Shown here: piece after piece, positions 1 through 7,152 of the stretch
Layout: every line of letters starts with the position of its first letter
Numbering within the stretch: position 1 is the first letter of the stretch
Assembly (NCBI GenBank): GCA_024641895.1
Contig: JAHECE010000118.1
Span: 1 to 8,071 of the forward strand
From: Actinomycetales bacterium
GTDB taxonomy: Bacteria > Actinomycetota > Actinomycetes > Actinomycetales > JAHECE01
Reading direction: 5' to 3'
DNA length: 8,071 nt
Made by a program: the position numbers and the translations under genes
Notes under the pieces: model-generated
What the model was told of the DNA's origin: nothing
Databases searched by the model: none
Seen by the model: only the letters and a program-made list of their open reading frames with translations

Positions 1-308
1 ACCATTGCGCGCTTCGAGGCCCGGGAGACAGCGCGCACGGCGGGGATCATCTCGTCCACGGTCACGGGGATCGTGCTCGGGTGCCCGAGCATGTTGTCGC
101 CCATCGAGTCCCCGACCAGCAGCATGTCGACGCCGGCCGCGTCGAAGATCCGCGCGGTCGGCACGTCGTAAGCGGTGAGCATGGTCAGCCGGGTCCCCCG
201 CGCCTTGGCCGCCCGGAGGTGCTGGACGCGCACCCGGCGCGGCGCTGCGCCGGCAGCGGCGCCGGTGACCGGGTCCGGGGCGGAAGTGGCGGTGACGTCG
301 TCGCTCAT
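1..308 (-). CDS. panB: 3-methyl-2-oxobutanoate hydroxymethyltransferase (ketopantoate hydroxymethyltransferase), N-terminal part, cut by window edge
   Basis: PanB transfers a hydroxymethyl group from 5,10-methylene-tetrahydrofolate to 2-oxoisovalerate, giving ketopantoate, the first committed step of pantothenate and CoA synthesis in the cytosol. The ATG is at 308 and 102 codons are visible before the gene leaves the window. After an Ala-rich leader of about 30 residues, the family's start of the TIM barrel is clear: LTAYDVPTARIFD (residues 41-56), LLVGDSMG (63-70, with D67 as the expected metal ligand), then LGHPSTIPVTVDEM (74-87). A Shine-Dalgarno GAGGA (313-317) sits 4 bases before the ATG and overlaps the nadE stop, leaving only 7 bases between the genes, so panB is very likely cotranscribed with nadE and translationally coupled to it. 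Family assignment is by recognised motifs; the catalytic C-terminal part is outside the window. Confidence 0.93.
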   Translation of the reverse strand, partial: MSDDVTATSAPDPVTGAAAGAAPRRVRVQHLRAAKARGTRLTMLTAYDVPTARIFDAAGVDMLLVGDSMGDNMLGHPSTIPVTVDEMIPAVRAVSRASKRAM

Positions 309-312
309 CGTG

Positions 313-317
313 TCCTC
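313..317 (-). promoter_or_regulatory. Ribosome binding site of panB overlapping the nadE stop codon
   Basis: On the minus strand GAGGA lies 4 bases before the panB ATG (308) and shares two bases with the nadE TGA (316-318). This supports the panB start and coupling of panB translation to ribosomes finishing nadE. Confidence 0.6.
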
Positions 318-1962
318 ATTCCTCGCGCCAGCGGGTGGTCACGGGAAGTCGTCGGTCCCGGCCGAAGGCCAGGGTGGTCACCTTCGGTCCAAGCGGGTAC
401 TGCCGGCGTTTCCACTCGGCCCGGTCGACGAGCTTGAGCACCAGCTCGACCGTGGCGGGGTCGAAGCCGTCGGCGATCATCTCTTCGCGGCCGCGCGCCT
501 GCTCGACGTAGGCGTCGATCACGGCGTCGAGCAGCGCGTAGTCGGGCAGCGAGTCCTGGTCCTTCTGGTCGGGACGCAGCTCCGCTGACGGCGCCTTCTC
601 GATCGAGCTGTCCGGGATCGGCGGGATCTCACCGGCGTCGAGCGCGGCCTGGTTGCGCCACCGCGACAGTTCCCAGACGCGGGACTTCGAGACGTCCTTG
701 ATCGGGGCGTAGCCGCCGACCGCGTCGCCGTAGATCGTCGAGTACCCCGTAGCGAGCTCGGACTTGTTACCGGTGGCCAGGACGAGGTGTCCCTCCGAGT
801 TGGACAGCGCCATGAGGATGACGCCGCGCACTCGCGCCTGGAGGTTCTCCGCGGCGACGCCCTCCAACGCCATCTCGCCCTGGAACGCGTCGACCATGGG
901 CGAGATGGGCTGCCGCCGGAAGTCGATCCCGGTGCGTGTGGCGAGGTCCTGGGCGTCGTCGAGGGAGTGCTGCGAGGAGTAGACGCTCGGCATGGCTACC
1001 GCGACGACGTTCTCGGCTCCGACCGCGTCGACGGCGATCGCGGCCACGAGCGCCGAGTCGATGCCGCCGGAGAGGCCGAGTGCCACGGACCGGAAGCCGT
1101 TCTTGCGCACGTAGTCGCGCAGGCCCGTGACCAGCGCGGTGTACATCTGCTCGGGGTCGGGAGGCAGCCCGGACAGCGCGCCGGGGTCCACCGGCAGCGG
1201 GGGCCCGCCGGGATCGGCGAGATCGAGGACGAGGAGGTCTTCGGAGAAGGCCGGGCTCGAGGCCAGGATGGAGCCCTCGACGTCGACGACGAACGAAGCG
1301 CCGTCGAAGACCAGGTCGTCCTGCGCGCCGACGAGGTTCACGTAGGCGACCGGGGCTCGCACGGTCGCCGCCTGCTTCGTGGCGAGCTGGATCCGCAGCG
1401 GTGTCTTGCCTCGCTCGTAGGGGGAGCCGTTGATGACGACGAGGAGATCGATGCCGGTCTCCGCCAAGGCCTTGACGGGTCCGCCCTCTTGCCAGATGTC
1501 CTCGCAGATGACGATGCCGACTCGGTGGCCGGCAACCTCGATGGCGAGGGATCCCGCGCCGCGGGCGAAGTGTCGGTACTCGTCGAAGACCCCGTAGTTG
1601 GGCAGGTGGTGCTTCGCGTAGCGGGCGACGACGCGTCCGCCGCGGATCACCGCGGCGGCGTTCGTCGGACGCCCCGACGCCGCGGTGCCGAGGTAGCCCA
1701 CGACGGCGGTCAGGTGAGCGAGACCGTCTGCCGCCAGGGTCTTGGCCAGCTCGGTGAGCCGGATCGCCACGGCGCGTTGGAAGGAGCCCCGCAGCGCCAG
1801 GTCCTCGATCGGGTACCCGGTCAGCGCCATCTCCGGGAAGACCACGAGGTGTGCTCCGGCCTCGGCGGCGCGCCGAGAGGTCTCGCGCACCAGCTCGGTA
1901 TTTCCGTGCAGGTCACCCACGCACGTGTTCACCTGCGCCAGGGCCAGTCGCAGCGTTGCCAT
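316..1962 (-). CDS. nadE: Glutamine-dependent NAD+ synthetase
   Basis: This 548-residue cytosolic enzyme makes NAD+ from deamido-NAD+, ATP and glutamine, the last step of NAD synthesis. It has the two-domain glutamine-using architecture. Residues 1 to about 260 are a nitrilase-fold glutaminase with the Glu-Lys-Cys triad visible at E44 (VVFPEMALTGYP), K117 (RYAKHHLPNYGVFDEYRHF) and C153 (GIVICEDIW). Residues about 275-548 are the synthetase domain with the ATP pyrophosphatase loop SGGIDS (298-303), the substrate motif ATGNKSELATGYSTIYGD (396-413) and the conserved tail ending AFGRDRRLP (532-540). The length fits the shorter bacterial class; the M. tuberculosis enzyme is longer. I chose the ATG at 1962 because homology begins there (MATLRLALAQVN). 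No good Shine-Dalgarno precedes it, but a -10-like TAGGCT lies 7 bases upstream, suggesting a leaderless transcript. panB follows after 7 bases. Confidence 0.97.
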   Translation of the reverse strand: MATLRLALAQVNTCVGDLHGNTELVRETSRRAAEAGAHLVVFPEMALTGYPIEDLALRGSFQRAVAIRLTELAKTLAADGLAHLTAVVGYLGTAASGRPTNAAAVIRGGRVVARYAKHHLPNYGVFDEYRHFARGAGSLAIEVAGHRVGIVICEDIWQEGGPVKALAETGIDLLVVINGSPYERGKTPLRIQLATKQAATVRAPVAYVNLVGAQDDLVFDGASFVVDVEGSILASSPAFSEDLLVLDLADPGGPPLPVDPGALSGLPPDPEQMYTALVTGLRDYVRKNGFRSVALGLSGGIDSALVAAIAVDAVGAENVVAVAMPSVYSSQHSLDDAQDLATRTGIDFRRQPISPMVDAFQGEMALEGVAAENLQARVRGVILMALSNSEGHLVLATGNKSELATGYSTIYGDAVGGYAPIKDVSKSRVWELSRWRNQAALDAGEIPPIPDSSIEKAPSAELRPDQKDQDSLPDYALLDAVIDAYVEQARGREEMIADGFDPATVELVLKLVDRAEWKRRQYPLGPKVTTLAFGRDRRLPVTTRWREE

Positions 1963-1969
1963 GGCAGTC

Positions 1970-1975
1970 AGCCTA
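1970..1975 (-). promoter_or_regulatory. Candidate -10 element of a leaderless nadE promoter
   Basis: The minus strand reads TAGGCT (fits TANNNT), followed by 7 bases and then the nadE ATG at 1962. In actinobacteria this spacing places the transcription start at or within a base or two of the A of ATG, the usual layout of leaderless genes. There is no Shine-Dalgarno to compete with this reading, and no recognisable -35 at 16-18 bases. Inference from spacing only. Confidence 0.35.
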
Positions 1976-2187
1976 TTGCGCCCGGGTGGTGGCCTGTGCG
2001 GGGAGCTGCACCGGCCTGGACAGGGCTGGGCGCCGACGTCCTCCGCCGGCCGCTGACGGGGGCCCGCCGCGACGGCGCCCGAGCCGCCGGCCTGTTCGAC
2101 GGCCTGTGTGCTTCGCCTCGGCCAGCTCGACCCGCCATGATGGGTCCGCGGACTGCACAGCGGCCGTGAATCACTCGAGCGATACGC

Positions 2188-2192
2188 GGGAG
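2188..2192 (+). promoter_or_regulatory. Ribosome binding site deciding the glnA2 start
   Basis: GGGAG is 5 bases from the ATG at 2198 but only 2 bases from the in-frame TTG at 2195, so it supports ATG 2198 as the start rather than the TTG. Confidence 0.55.
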
Positions 2193-2197
2193 AGTTG

Positions 2198-3532
2198 ATG
2201 GACAGGCAGCAGGAGTACGTGCTCAGGGCGATCGAGGAGCGCGACATCCGGTTCATCCGGCTGTGGTTCACGGACGTGCTGGGCATCCTCAAGTCGGTCG
2301 CCATCGCGCCCGCGGAGCTCGAGGGGGCCTTCGCCGAGGGCATCGGATTCGACGGCAGCTCGATCGAGGGCCTGGCCCGGGTGTACGAGGCCGACATGCT
2401 GGCGAAGCCGGACCCGTCGACGTTCCAGGTGCTTCCGTGGCGCGGAGAGCGTCAGGGCAGCGCCCGGATGTTCTGCGACATCCTCACCCCGGACGGGGAG
2501 CCCGCCAAGACCGATCCCCGCAACGTCCTCAAGCGCGCGCTCTCGAAGGCCGCGGCCATGGGCTTCACCTTCTACACGCACCCCGAGATCGAGTTCTACC
2601 TGTTCGAGCCGGCGGTGGGCGACAGTCCCCTCGTCCCGATCGACAACCACGGGTACTTCGACCACTCCGCGCGCGGCGTGGCGCACGACTTCCGCCGTTC
2701 GACGATCACCCTCCTGGAGTCCATGGGCATCTCGGTGGAGTTCTCCCACCACGAGGCCGGGCCGGGGCAGAACGAGATCGACCTGCGCTACGCGGACGCC
2801 CTGAGCACCGCGGACAACATCATGACGTTCCGCACCGTGGTCAAGGAGGTCGCGCTCGAGCAGGGGATCATGGCGTCCTTCATGGCCAAGCCCCTGGCCG
2901 GCCAGCCGGGCTCTGGCATGCACACCCACCTCTCCCTCTTCGAGGGCGACGCCAATGCGTTCTATGCGCCGGGTGCGCAGTTCGAGCTCTCCGCCACGGC
3001 GAGGGCCTTCATCGCCGGCCTGCTGCGCCACAGCGCGGAGATCGCGGCCGTGACCAACCAGTTCGTCAACTCGTACAAGAGGCTCTGGGGCGGGGGCGAG
3101 GCCCCGAGCTACGTGTGCTGGGGCCACAACAACCGGTCGGCCATGGTGCGCGTGCCCATGTACAAGCCGGGCAAGGGCAACTCCAGCCGCGTCGAGTTCC
3201 GTGGGCTCGATGCCTCCGCCAACCCGTACCTGGCGTACGCCGTTCTTCTCGCTGCTGGTCTCAAGGGCATCGAGGAGGGTTACGAGCTTCCCGACGGCGC
3301 CGAGGACGACGTCTGGGCGCTCTCCGAGGGGGAGCGACGCGCGATGGGGATCCAGCCGCTGCCCAACAGCCTGGAGCACGCGCTCCTGCTGGCGGAGGAG
3401 TCGGAGCTGGTCGCGGAGACCCTGGGCGAGGAAGTGCTGGAGTTCTTCGTGCGCAACAAGCGGGTCGAGTGGGCCGAGTACCTCGCCCAGGTCACCCCCT
3501 ACGAGCTCTCCCGCTTCTTGCACGTCCTGTGA
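2198..3532 (+). CDS. glnA2: Type I glutamine synthetase, GlnA2-like (GSI-alpha type, lacks adenylylation Tyr)
   Basis: A 444-residue glutamine synthetase-fold ligase that joins an amine (ammonia, or in some GlnA paralogues a polyamine) to glutamate using ATP; cytosolic oligomer. Visible motifs: FDGSS (51-55) of the beta-grasp domain; HPEIEFYLF (128-136) with metal ligands E130 and E132; HHEAGPGQNEID (184-195) with E186 and E193; GSGMHTH (238-244) with H242; NSYKRL (291-296); the glutamate-loop E301; and NRSAMVRVP (312-320) and R335. The C-terminal region aligns with GSI-alpha enzymes (VWALSEGERRAMG, LPNSLEHAL) and lacks the GSI-beta NLYDLPPE adenylylation motif: W373 occupies the Tyr site. 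The start ATG 2198 matches the family's MDRQ- N-terminus. The stop overlaps the glnE start. Position beside glnE matches mycobacterial and streptomycete glnA2. Streptomyces GlnA2/GlnA3-type enzymes have been linked to polyamine glutamylation, so the in vivo substrate cannot be fixed from sequence. Confidence 0.93.
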   Translation: MDRQQEYVLRAIEERDIRFIRLWFTDVLGILKSVAIAPAELEGAFAEGIGFDGSSIEGLARVYEADMLAKPDPSTFQVLPWRGERQGSARMFCDILTPDGEPAKTDPRNVLKRALSKAAAMGFTFYTHPEIEFYLFEPAVGDSPLVPIDNHGYFDHSARGVAHDFRRSTITLLESMGISVEFSHHEAGPGQNEIDLRYADALSTADNIMTFRTVVKEVALEQGIMASFMAKPLAGQPGSGMHTHLSLFEGDANAFYAPGAQFELSATARAFIAGLLRHSAEIAAVTNQFVNSYKRLWGGGEAPSYVCWGHNNRSAMVRVPMYKPGKGNSSRVEFRGLDASANPYLAYAVLLAAGLKGIEEGYELPDGAEDDVWALSEGERRAMGIQPLPNSLEHALLLAEESELVAETLGEEVLEFFVRNKRVEWAEYLAQVTPYELSRFLHVL

Positions 3533-6500
3533 CCCGCGGCGACCGGACGGGCACGCTGGCCGGCTGGCTCGCGCGCGCCGGCTTCGACGACCCGGGCCGA
3601 GCGGTGCGCATGCTGGAGGTGGGTGTGCTGGAACCCGTCGTGCGGCGCGCGGCGGAGCGGCACGTCGACCTGGTCCAGGAGCTGGGCGCCACGGCGGACC
3701 CTGACCTGGCGCTGCTCAGCCTCGTCCGCCTGGTCGAGGTCGTCGACGGCGCAGAACGTGAACGTCTCGTCGGCCTGCTGGTCGAGGACGCCCGGCTGCG
3801 GCGGCGTCTCTTCGCGGTCGTCGGGGCGTCGGAGGCGCTGGCGAACGGGCTCATCGCCCACCCGGACGACGTAGCGCTCCTTGCCCTGCGTGACGACCCG
3901 CTGGCTGCCGATCCCAGCGACGTCCGGGCCGAGCTGCTGGCGGCGGTGGGCGCCGACCCCGGTTCGGCGATGCCCGTGGCGTCGGCGGGGGCGACGGTGG
4001 GCATGGACGCGATGCGCCGGGGTTACCGCAGGCGGCTGATGCGGATCGCTGCCACGGATCTCACGCGGGAGGACCCCCTCTCCGTCCTGCCCGGCGTCGG
4101 CTCGGCCCTGGCCGATCTCGCGGCCGCCGCCCTCGAAGCCGCTCTCGCGCTGGCCCGGGCGGACACGTCCGACCAGGGCGTCGCCCGGCTCGCCGTGATC
4201 GGGATGGGCAAGACCGGCGGCCGTGAGCTCAACTACATCAGCGACGTCGACGTGATCTACGTCGTCGAGCCGGCCGACGGTGCGACCGAGGCCGAGGCCA
4301 TCGCCGTGGGCACGCGACTGGCGACGGCGTTGGCCCGGGCGTGTTCGACGGCGTCCGGTGAACCCGCGCTCTGGGAGGTCGACGCCGCGCTCCGCCCGGA
4401 GGGCAAGCAGGGGCCGCTCGTGCGGAGCCTCGCCTCGCACCTGGCCTACTACCGGCGCTGGGCCAAGACGTGGGAGTTCCAGGCGCTGCTCAAGGCGCGC
4501 TTCGTCGCGGGCGACGCGGAGCTCGGGAACGCCTACACGACCACGATCGGCCCCATGGTCTGGGAGGCGGTCAGCCGCGAGAACTTCGTCGAGGACTCCC
4601 AGGCGATGCGGCGCCGGGTCGAGGCGCATGTGCCGATTGCGGACGCTGACCGCCAGCTGAAGCTGGCCGCGGGTGGTCTGCGCGACGTCGAGTTCACGGT
4701 CCAGCTGCTCCAGCTGGTGCACGGACGCCTCGACCCGGGCCTGCGCAGCCCCAACACGCTCGGCGCTCTTCGTGCCCTCGCGGCTGCGGGCTACGTCGGG
4801 CGCGCAGATGCGGCCCGGCTGTCGGTCTGCTACCGGTTCCTCCGGCTCATCGAGCACCGGATCCAGCTCTACCGGCTCCGCCGCACCCACCTCCTGCCCA
4901 CGAGCCAGGCAGACCTGCGGCGCCTGGCGCGCTCGACCGGCATGGGCCCCGAGGGTGTCGAAGGCCTCATGCAGCGTTGGCGGCACACACGACGCGAGGT
5001 CCGCAGCCTCCACGAGGCGCTCTTCTACCGGCCGCTGCTGCCTGAGACGGCGCGACTGTCCACTGAGGACGTCAGCCTCGCCCCGGACGCCGCGCGTGCC
5101 CGGTTGGCCGCCATGGGCTACCGCGACGCCGAGGGCGCTCTGCGGCACATCGCCGCCCTGACAGAGGGCATCTCCCGGCGGGCAGCCATCCAGCGCCAGC
5201 TCCTGCCCGTCATGCTCGGCTGGTTCGCGGACGGACCCGACCCCGACGCGGGCCTCCTGGCCTTCAGGAAGCTCTCCGACACCTTGAGCGGCACACACTG
5301 GTACCTCAAGCTGCTCCGAGACACGGGAGCGGCGGGTCAGCGACTCGCTCAGCTGTTGTCGACATCCCGGTACGTCGCGGACGCCCTCGCCCGGGCGCCC
5401 GAGGCGGTCACGTGGCTGGGCGAGGAGCTCGCGCTGTCCCCGCGCGACCCCGAGGCGGTCGCCCAGGAGGCGCAGGCTCTGCTCGCCCGGCGCGACGAGC
5501 CGGTGGGGGCCATGCAGGCGTTGCGCGGCCTGCGCCGTCGTGAGCTCAACCGCGCGGCGATCGGCGATGTTCTCGACGGCTGCTCGAGCGACCGGGACGC
5601 GCTGATCATCACTCCGGCCGCCGACGTCGCGCTCCAGGGCGCACTCGGCGTCGCCATCGTGGAGACCGCCCGGGACGCGGGCCTCGAGGCGCCGCCGACC
5701 CGGATGCTCATCGTCGCGATGGGTCGTCTGGGCGGTCGTGAGATGTCCTACAGCAGTGACGCCGACGTCCTCTTCGTGCACGACCCGGTCGACGGCGCCG
5801 ATCCCGTCGTAGCCCAGGAGTTCGCCCTCGCTGCCTCGGCGCGCGTTCGCTCGATGCTCGGCGAGCTGGGAACCGAGCCGGCACTCGAGGTCGACGCGGC
5901 GCTTCGGCCCGAGGGTCGCAACGGACCGCTGACCAGGAGCCTGACCTCCTACGCCGAGTACTACGAGCGTTGGGCGGAGGTCTGGGAGCGGCAGGCGCTG
6001 CTGCGGGCGCGCCCCGTGGCGGGCGACGACGACCTCGCTGAGCGGTTCGCCGCGCTCATCGAGCCGTTGCGCTATCCCGCCGCCGGGATGACGGAGGCTG
6101 AGCTGCGGGAGATGCGCCGGATCAAGGCGCGGGTCGAGTCCGAGCGGCTGCCGAGGGGAGTCCCGGCGACCCGGCACCTCAAGCTCGGCCGGGGCGGGCT
6201 CTCCGACGTCGAGTGGACCGCCCAGATGCTCCAGCTGCGCCACGCGGGGCGCTACGCGCAGCTGCGGACCACGAGCACCCTCGAGGCGCTCGGGGCGGCT
6301 CGAGACGTCGGCGTGCTCGACCAGGCGGACGAGGAGCAGCTGCGGCAGGCGTGGGTGCTGGCCTCCCGGATCCGGAGCGCCATCGTGCTCGCGACGGGGC
6401 GCGTGAGCGGTGGCCGCTACAACGTGCTGCCGCACGAAAGGGGCGAGGTGCGGACAGTCAGCCGCCTCCTCGGCTACGAGCCCGGGCAGGGCGGGGAGTT

Positions 6501-6567
6501 CGAGGAGGACTACCTGCGCGCCGCGCGCCGCGCTCGAAGCGTCACCGAGCGCGTGTTCTTCGGCTGA
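3529..6567 (+). CDS. glnE: Bifunctional glutamine synthetase adenylyltransferase/adenylyl-removing enzyme
   Basis: GlnE adenylylates and deadenylylates a Tyr of GSI-beta glutamine synthetase, switching it off and on with nitrogen supply. The 1012-residue product is close to actinobacterial GlnE length. It shows the family's internal duplication of two nucleotidyltransferase units. The N-terminal adenylyl-removase unit has GMGKTGGRELNYISDVDV (225-242, D239 and D241), EVDAALRPEG (283-292) and KLAAGGLRDVEF (378-389). The C-terminal adenylyltransferase unit has AMGRLGGREMSYSSDADV (730-747, D744 and D746), EVDAALRPEG (787-796) and KLGRGGLSDVEW (885-896). Both metal-binding DxD pairs are intact, so both activities are expected. 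The start GTG at 3529 overlaps the glnA2 TGA (GTGA). No Shine-Dalgarno precedes it, so translation probably depends on ribosomes terminating glnA2. The start is supported by the family-like N-terminus TLAGWLARAGFDDP. Confidence 0.97.
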   Translation: MTRGDRTGTLAGWLARAGFDDPGRAVRMLEVGVLEPVVRRAAERHVDLVQELGATADPDLALLSLVRLVEVVDGAERERLVGLLVEDARLRRRLFAVVGASEALANGLIAHPDDVALLALRDDPLAADPSDVRAELLAAVGADPGSAMPVASAGATVGMDAMRRGYRRRLMRIAATDLTREDPLSVLPGVGSALADLAAAALEAALALARADTSDQGVARLAVIGMGKTGGRELNYISDVDVIYVVEPADGATEAEAIAVGTRLATALARACSTASGEPALWEVDAALRPEGKQGPLVRSLASHLAYYRRWAKTWEFQALLKARFVAGDAELGNAYTTTIGPMVWEAVSRENFVEDSQAMRRRVEAHVPIADADRQLKLAAGGLRDVEFTVQLLQLVHGRLDPGLRSPNTLGALRALAAAGYVGRADAARLSVCYRFLRLIEHRIQLYRLRRTHLLPTSQADLRRLARSTGMGPEGVEGLMQRWRHTRREVRSLHEALFYRPLLPETARLSTEDVSLAPDAARARLAAMGYRDAEGALRHIAALTEGISRRAAIQRQLLPVMLGWFADGPDPDAGLLAFRKLSDTLSGTHWYLKLLRDTGAAGQRLAQLLSTSRYVADALARAPEAVTWLGEELALSPRDPEAVAQEAQALLARRDEPVGAMQALRGLRRRELNRAAIGDVLDGCSSDRDALIITPAADVALQGALGVAIVETARDAGLEAPPTRMLIVAMGRLGGREMSYSSDADVLFVHDPVDGADPVVAQEFALAASARVRSMLGELGTEPALEVDAALRPEGRNGPLTRSLTSYAEYYERWAEVWERQALLRARPVAGDDDLAERFAALIEPLRYPAAGMTEAELREMRRIKARVESERLPRGVPATRHLKLGRGGLSDVEWTAQMLQLRHAGRYAQLRTTSTLEALGAARDVGVLDQADEEQLRQAWVLASRIRSAIVLATGRVSGGRYNVLPHERGEVRTVSRLLGYEPGQGGEFEEDYLRAARRARSVTERVFFG

Positions 6568-6570
6568 GGG

Positions 6571-6588
6571 CGGGCCGCGCCTGGCCCG
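6571..6588 (+). terminator. Possible glnE terminator hairpin
   Basis: Four bases after the glnE stop, CGGGCC and GGCCCG form a 6-bp stem around a 6-base loop (GCGCCT). No T-run follows, and an overlapping alternative pairing exists (GCGCC 6577-6581 with GGCGC 6589-6593). In this GC-rich setting it is only a candidate; it lies where transcripts of convergent glnE and the DUF1918 gene must end. Confidence 0.3.
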
Positions 6589-6599
6589 GGCGCTAGGCG

Positions 6600-6624
6600 C
6601 GACCGACTCAACCCGACCGACTCA
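6600..6624. repeat. Short direct repeat in the convergent intergenic region
   Basis: CGACCGACTCA occurs at 6600-6610 and 6614-6624, a 14-base period. The right copy contains the stop codon of the minus-strand DUF1918 gene (TCA at 6622-6624), so the repeat looks like a tandem duplication of the gene's last bases plus downstream sequence. No function is evident. Confidence 0.7.
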
Positions 6625-7113
6625 GGCCGGCCGCTCGGCCGGGATGCCGGTGGAGATGCTGATGTCGGACTGCGCGGTCTCCAGCAGGCGGTCCGCAAGC
6701 AGCCGCAGGGCGCGGGCGACGGCCACCTCGTCGCCGATGATCGCGTTGGCCCGGTCGTGGGGGTTGCGATGGCTCAGACCTTGCGCGTCCAGCCGCGCCG
6801 GTGCCATGACGCCGAGCACCGCTGTCGCCGTCGTGTCGTCACCCTCTTCGTGGACACGCACCTGGACCGTCCAGACCTTCTCGGTGGCGGTCGACGTCGA
6901 GGACCGCTTCGCATCCTCGGCCTCACGCTCCTGTGTGCTGACCCGGCTGTCGGCACCGGGGAACAGGAGGGTCCGTTCGCCCGTGTCGGACCACTCGACG
7001 AGGTAGGGCGGGGACCCGTCCGGGTGCTTGACCTCGATCACGCGGCCGTCTCGCGGGGGTTGGTCGACGATCGTGGACGCGACCACGATCCGGTCTCCGA
7101 CGGATGCCTTCAT
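6622..7113 (-). CDS. DUF1918-DUF1876 fusion protein of unknown function
   Basis: A 163-residue soluble protein without signal peptide or membrane segments. Residues 1-58 match DUF1918 (MKASVGDRIVVAS, GRVIEVKHPDG, PYLVEWSDTGERTLLFPG), a small beta-rich SH3-like module. An acidic/Ser-Thr linker (about 60-78) leads to a DUF1876-like domain (about 80-150: WTVQVRVHEEGDDTTATAVL, then IGDEVAVARALRLLADRLLETAQSDI). DUF1876 is the family of M. tuberculosis Rv2632c and has been described as having a double-stranded-RNA-binding-like fold. Neither domain has a defined biochemical role as far as I know. I chose ATG 7113: DUF1918 proteins start at this M(K)AxVGD sequence and AGGAG (7121-7125) lies 7 bases upstream. 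A second in-frame ATG at 7137, with its own Shine-Dalgarno, would add eight residues. The gene converges on glnE and diverges from the collar-domain gene. Confidence 0.85.
   Translation of the reverse strand: MKASVGDRIVVASTIVDQPPRDGRVIEVKHPDGSPPYLVEWSDTGERTLLFPGADSRVSTQEREAEDAKRSSTSTATEKVWTVQVRVHEEGDDTTATAVLGVMAPARLDAQGLSHRNPHDRANAIIGDEVAVARALRLLADRLLETAQSDISISTGIPAERPA
6627..6642. repeat. Perfect GC palindrome in the 3' end of the DUF1918 gene
   Basis: CCGGCCG and CGGCCGG are inverted around CT, within the last codons of the DUF1918-DUF1876 gene (residues about 158-163). It could fold in either transcript and, with the hairpin at 6571-6588, might help terminate convergent transcription. It may also be chance in high-GC coding DNA. 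Confidence 0.35.
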
Positions 7114-7152
7114 CGCTCGGCTCCTTCGCTGCAGCATCGCTCGCTTCCTTCC
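7111..7152 (-). repeat. Duplicated Shine-Dalgarno/start-codon module before the DUF1918 gene
   Basis: Read on the minus strand, two 18-base copies with 15 identical positions occur 24 bases apart: GGAAGGAAGCGAGCGATG (7152-7135) and CGAAGGAGCCGAGCGATG (7128-7111). Each contains a purine-rich ribosome binding site followed by ATG. The 24-base period keeps both ATGs (7137 and 7113) in the same frame. The upstream copy lies in a TTCC x3 tract (7145-7156 on the plus strand, GGAA on the minus strand). Confidence 0.75.

Larger units (their letters stand above)
1963..2197. promoter_or_regulatory. Divergent intergenic/promoter region between nadE and glnA2
   Basis: No gene is supported in these 235 bases, although reading frames stay open through it because of high GC. 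It must carry the start signals of both the leftward nadE-panB and rightward glnA2-glnE units. Visible elements: a -10-like hexamer for nadE at 1970-1975; three copies of GGCCTGT (1991-1997, 2089-2095, 2101-2107); an inverted repeat GACCC-N8-GGGTC (2129-2146); and a small palindrome GTGAATCAC (2166-2174) about 25 bases before the glnA2 start. I see no convincing GlnR-type operator and no clear -35/-10 pair for glnA2. The role of the repeats is unknown. Confidence 0.6.

Noticed and set aside
2195..2197. TTG at 2195 as glnA2 start
   Set aside because: Only 2 bases from the GGGAG site; ATG at 2198 has proper spacing and matches the family's MDRQ- start.
1963..2397. Upstream extension of nadE to a start at 2397, giving a 693-residue protein
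   Set aside because: The extra 145 residues cross the intergenic region and enter glnA2 antisense, are low-complexity and show no homology; NadE homology begins at the ATG at 1962.
2263..3528. Upstream open extension of the glnE frame through glnA2
   Set aside because: It is the +1 shadow of glnA2 with no domain content; the overlap GTG at 3529 gives a family-like length and N-terminus.
3499..6435. Very long open frame on the minus strand across glnE (and similar long antisense frames opposite glnA2 at 2171-3523 and opposite nadE at 787-2169)
   Set aside because: They are mirror frames of strongly supported genes in high-GC DNA, rich in Arg/Gly/Ala/His with no recognisable domain; third-position GC bias keeps such frames free of stops.
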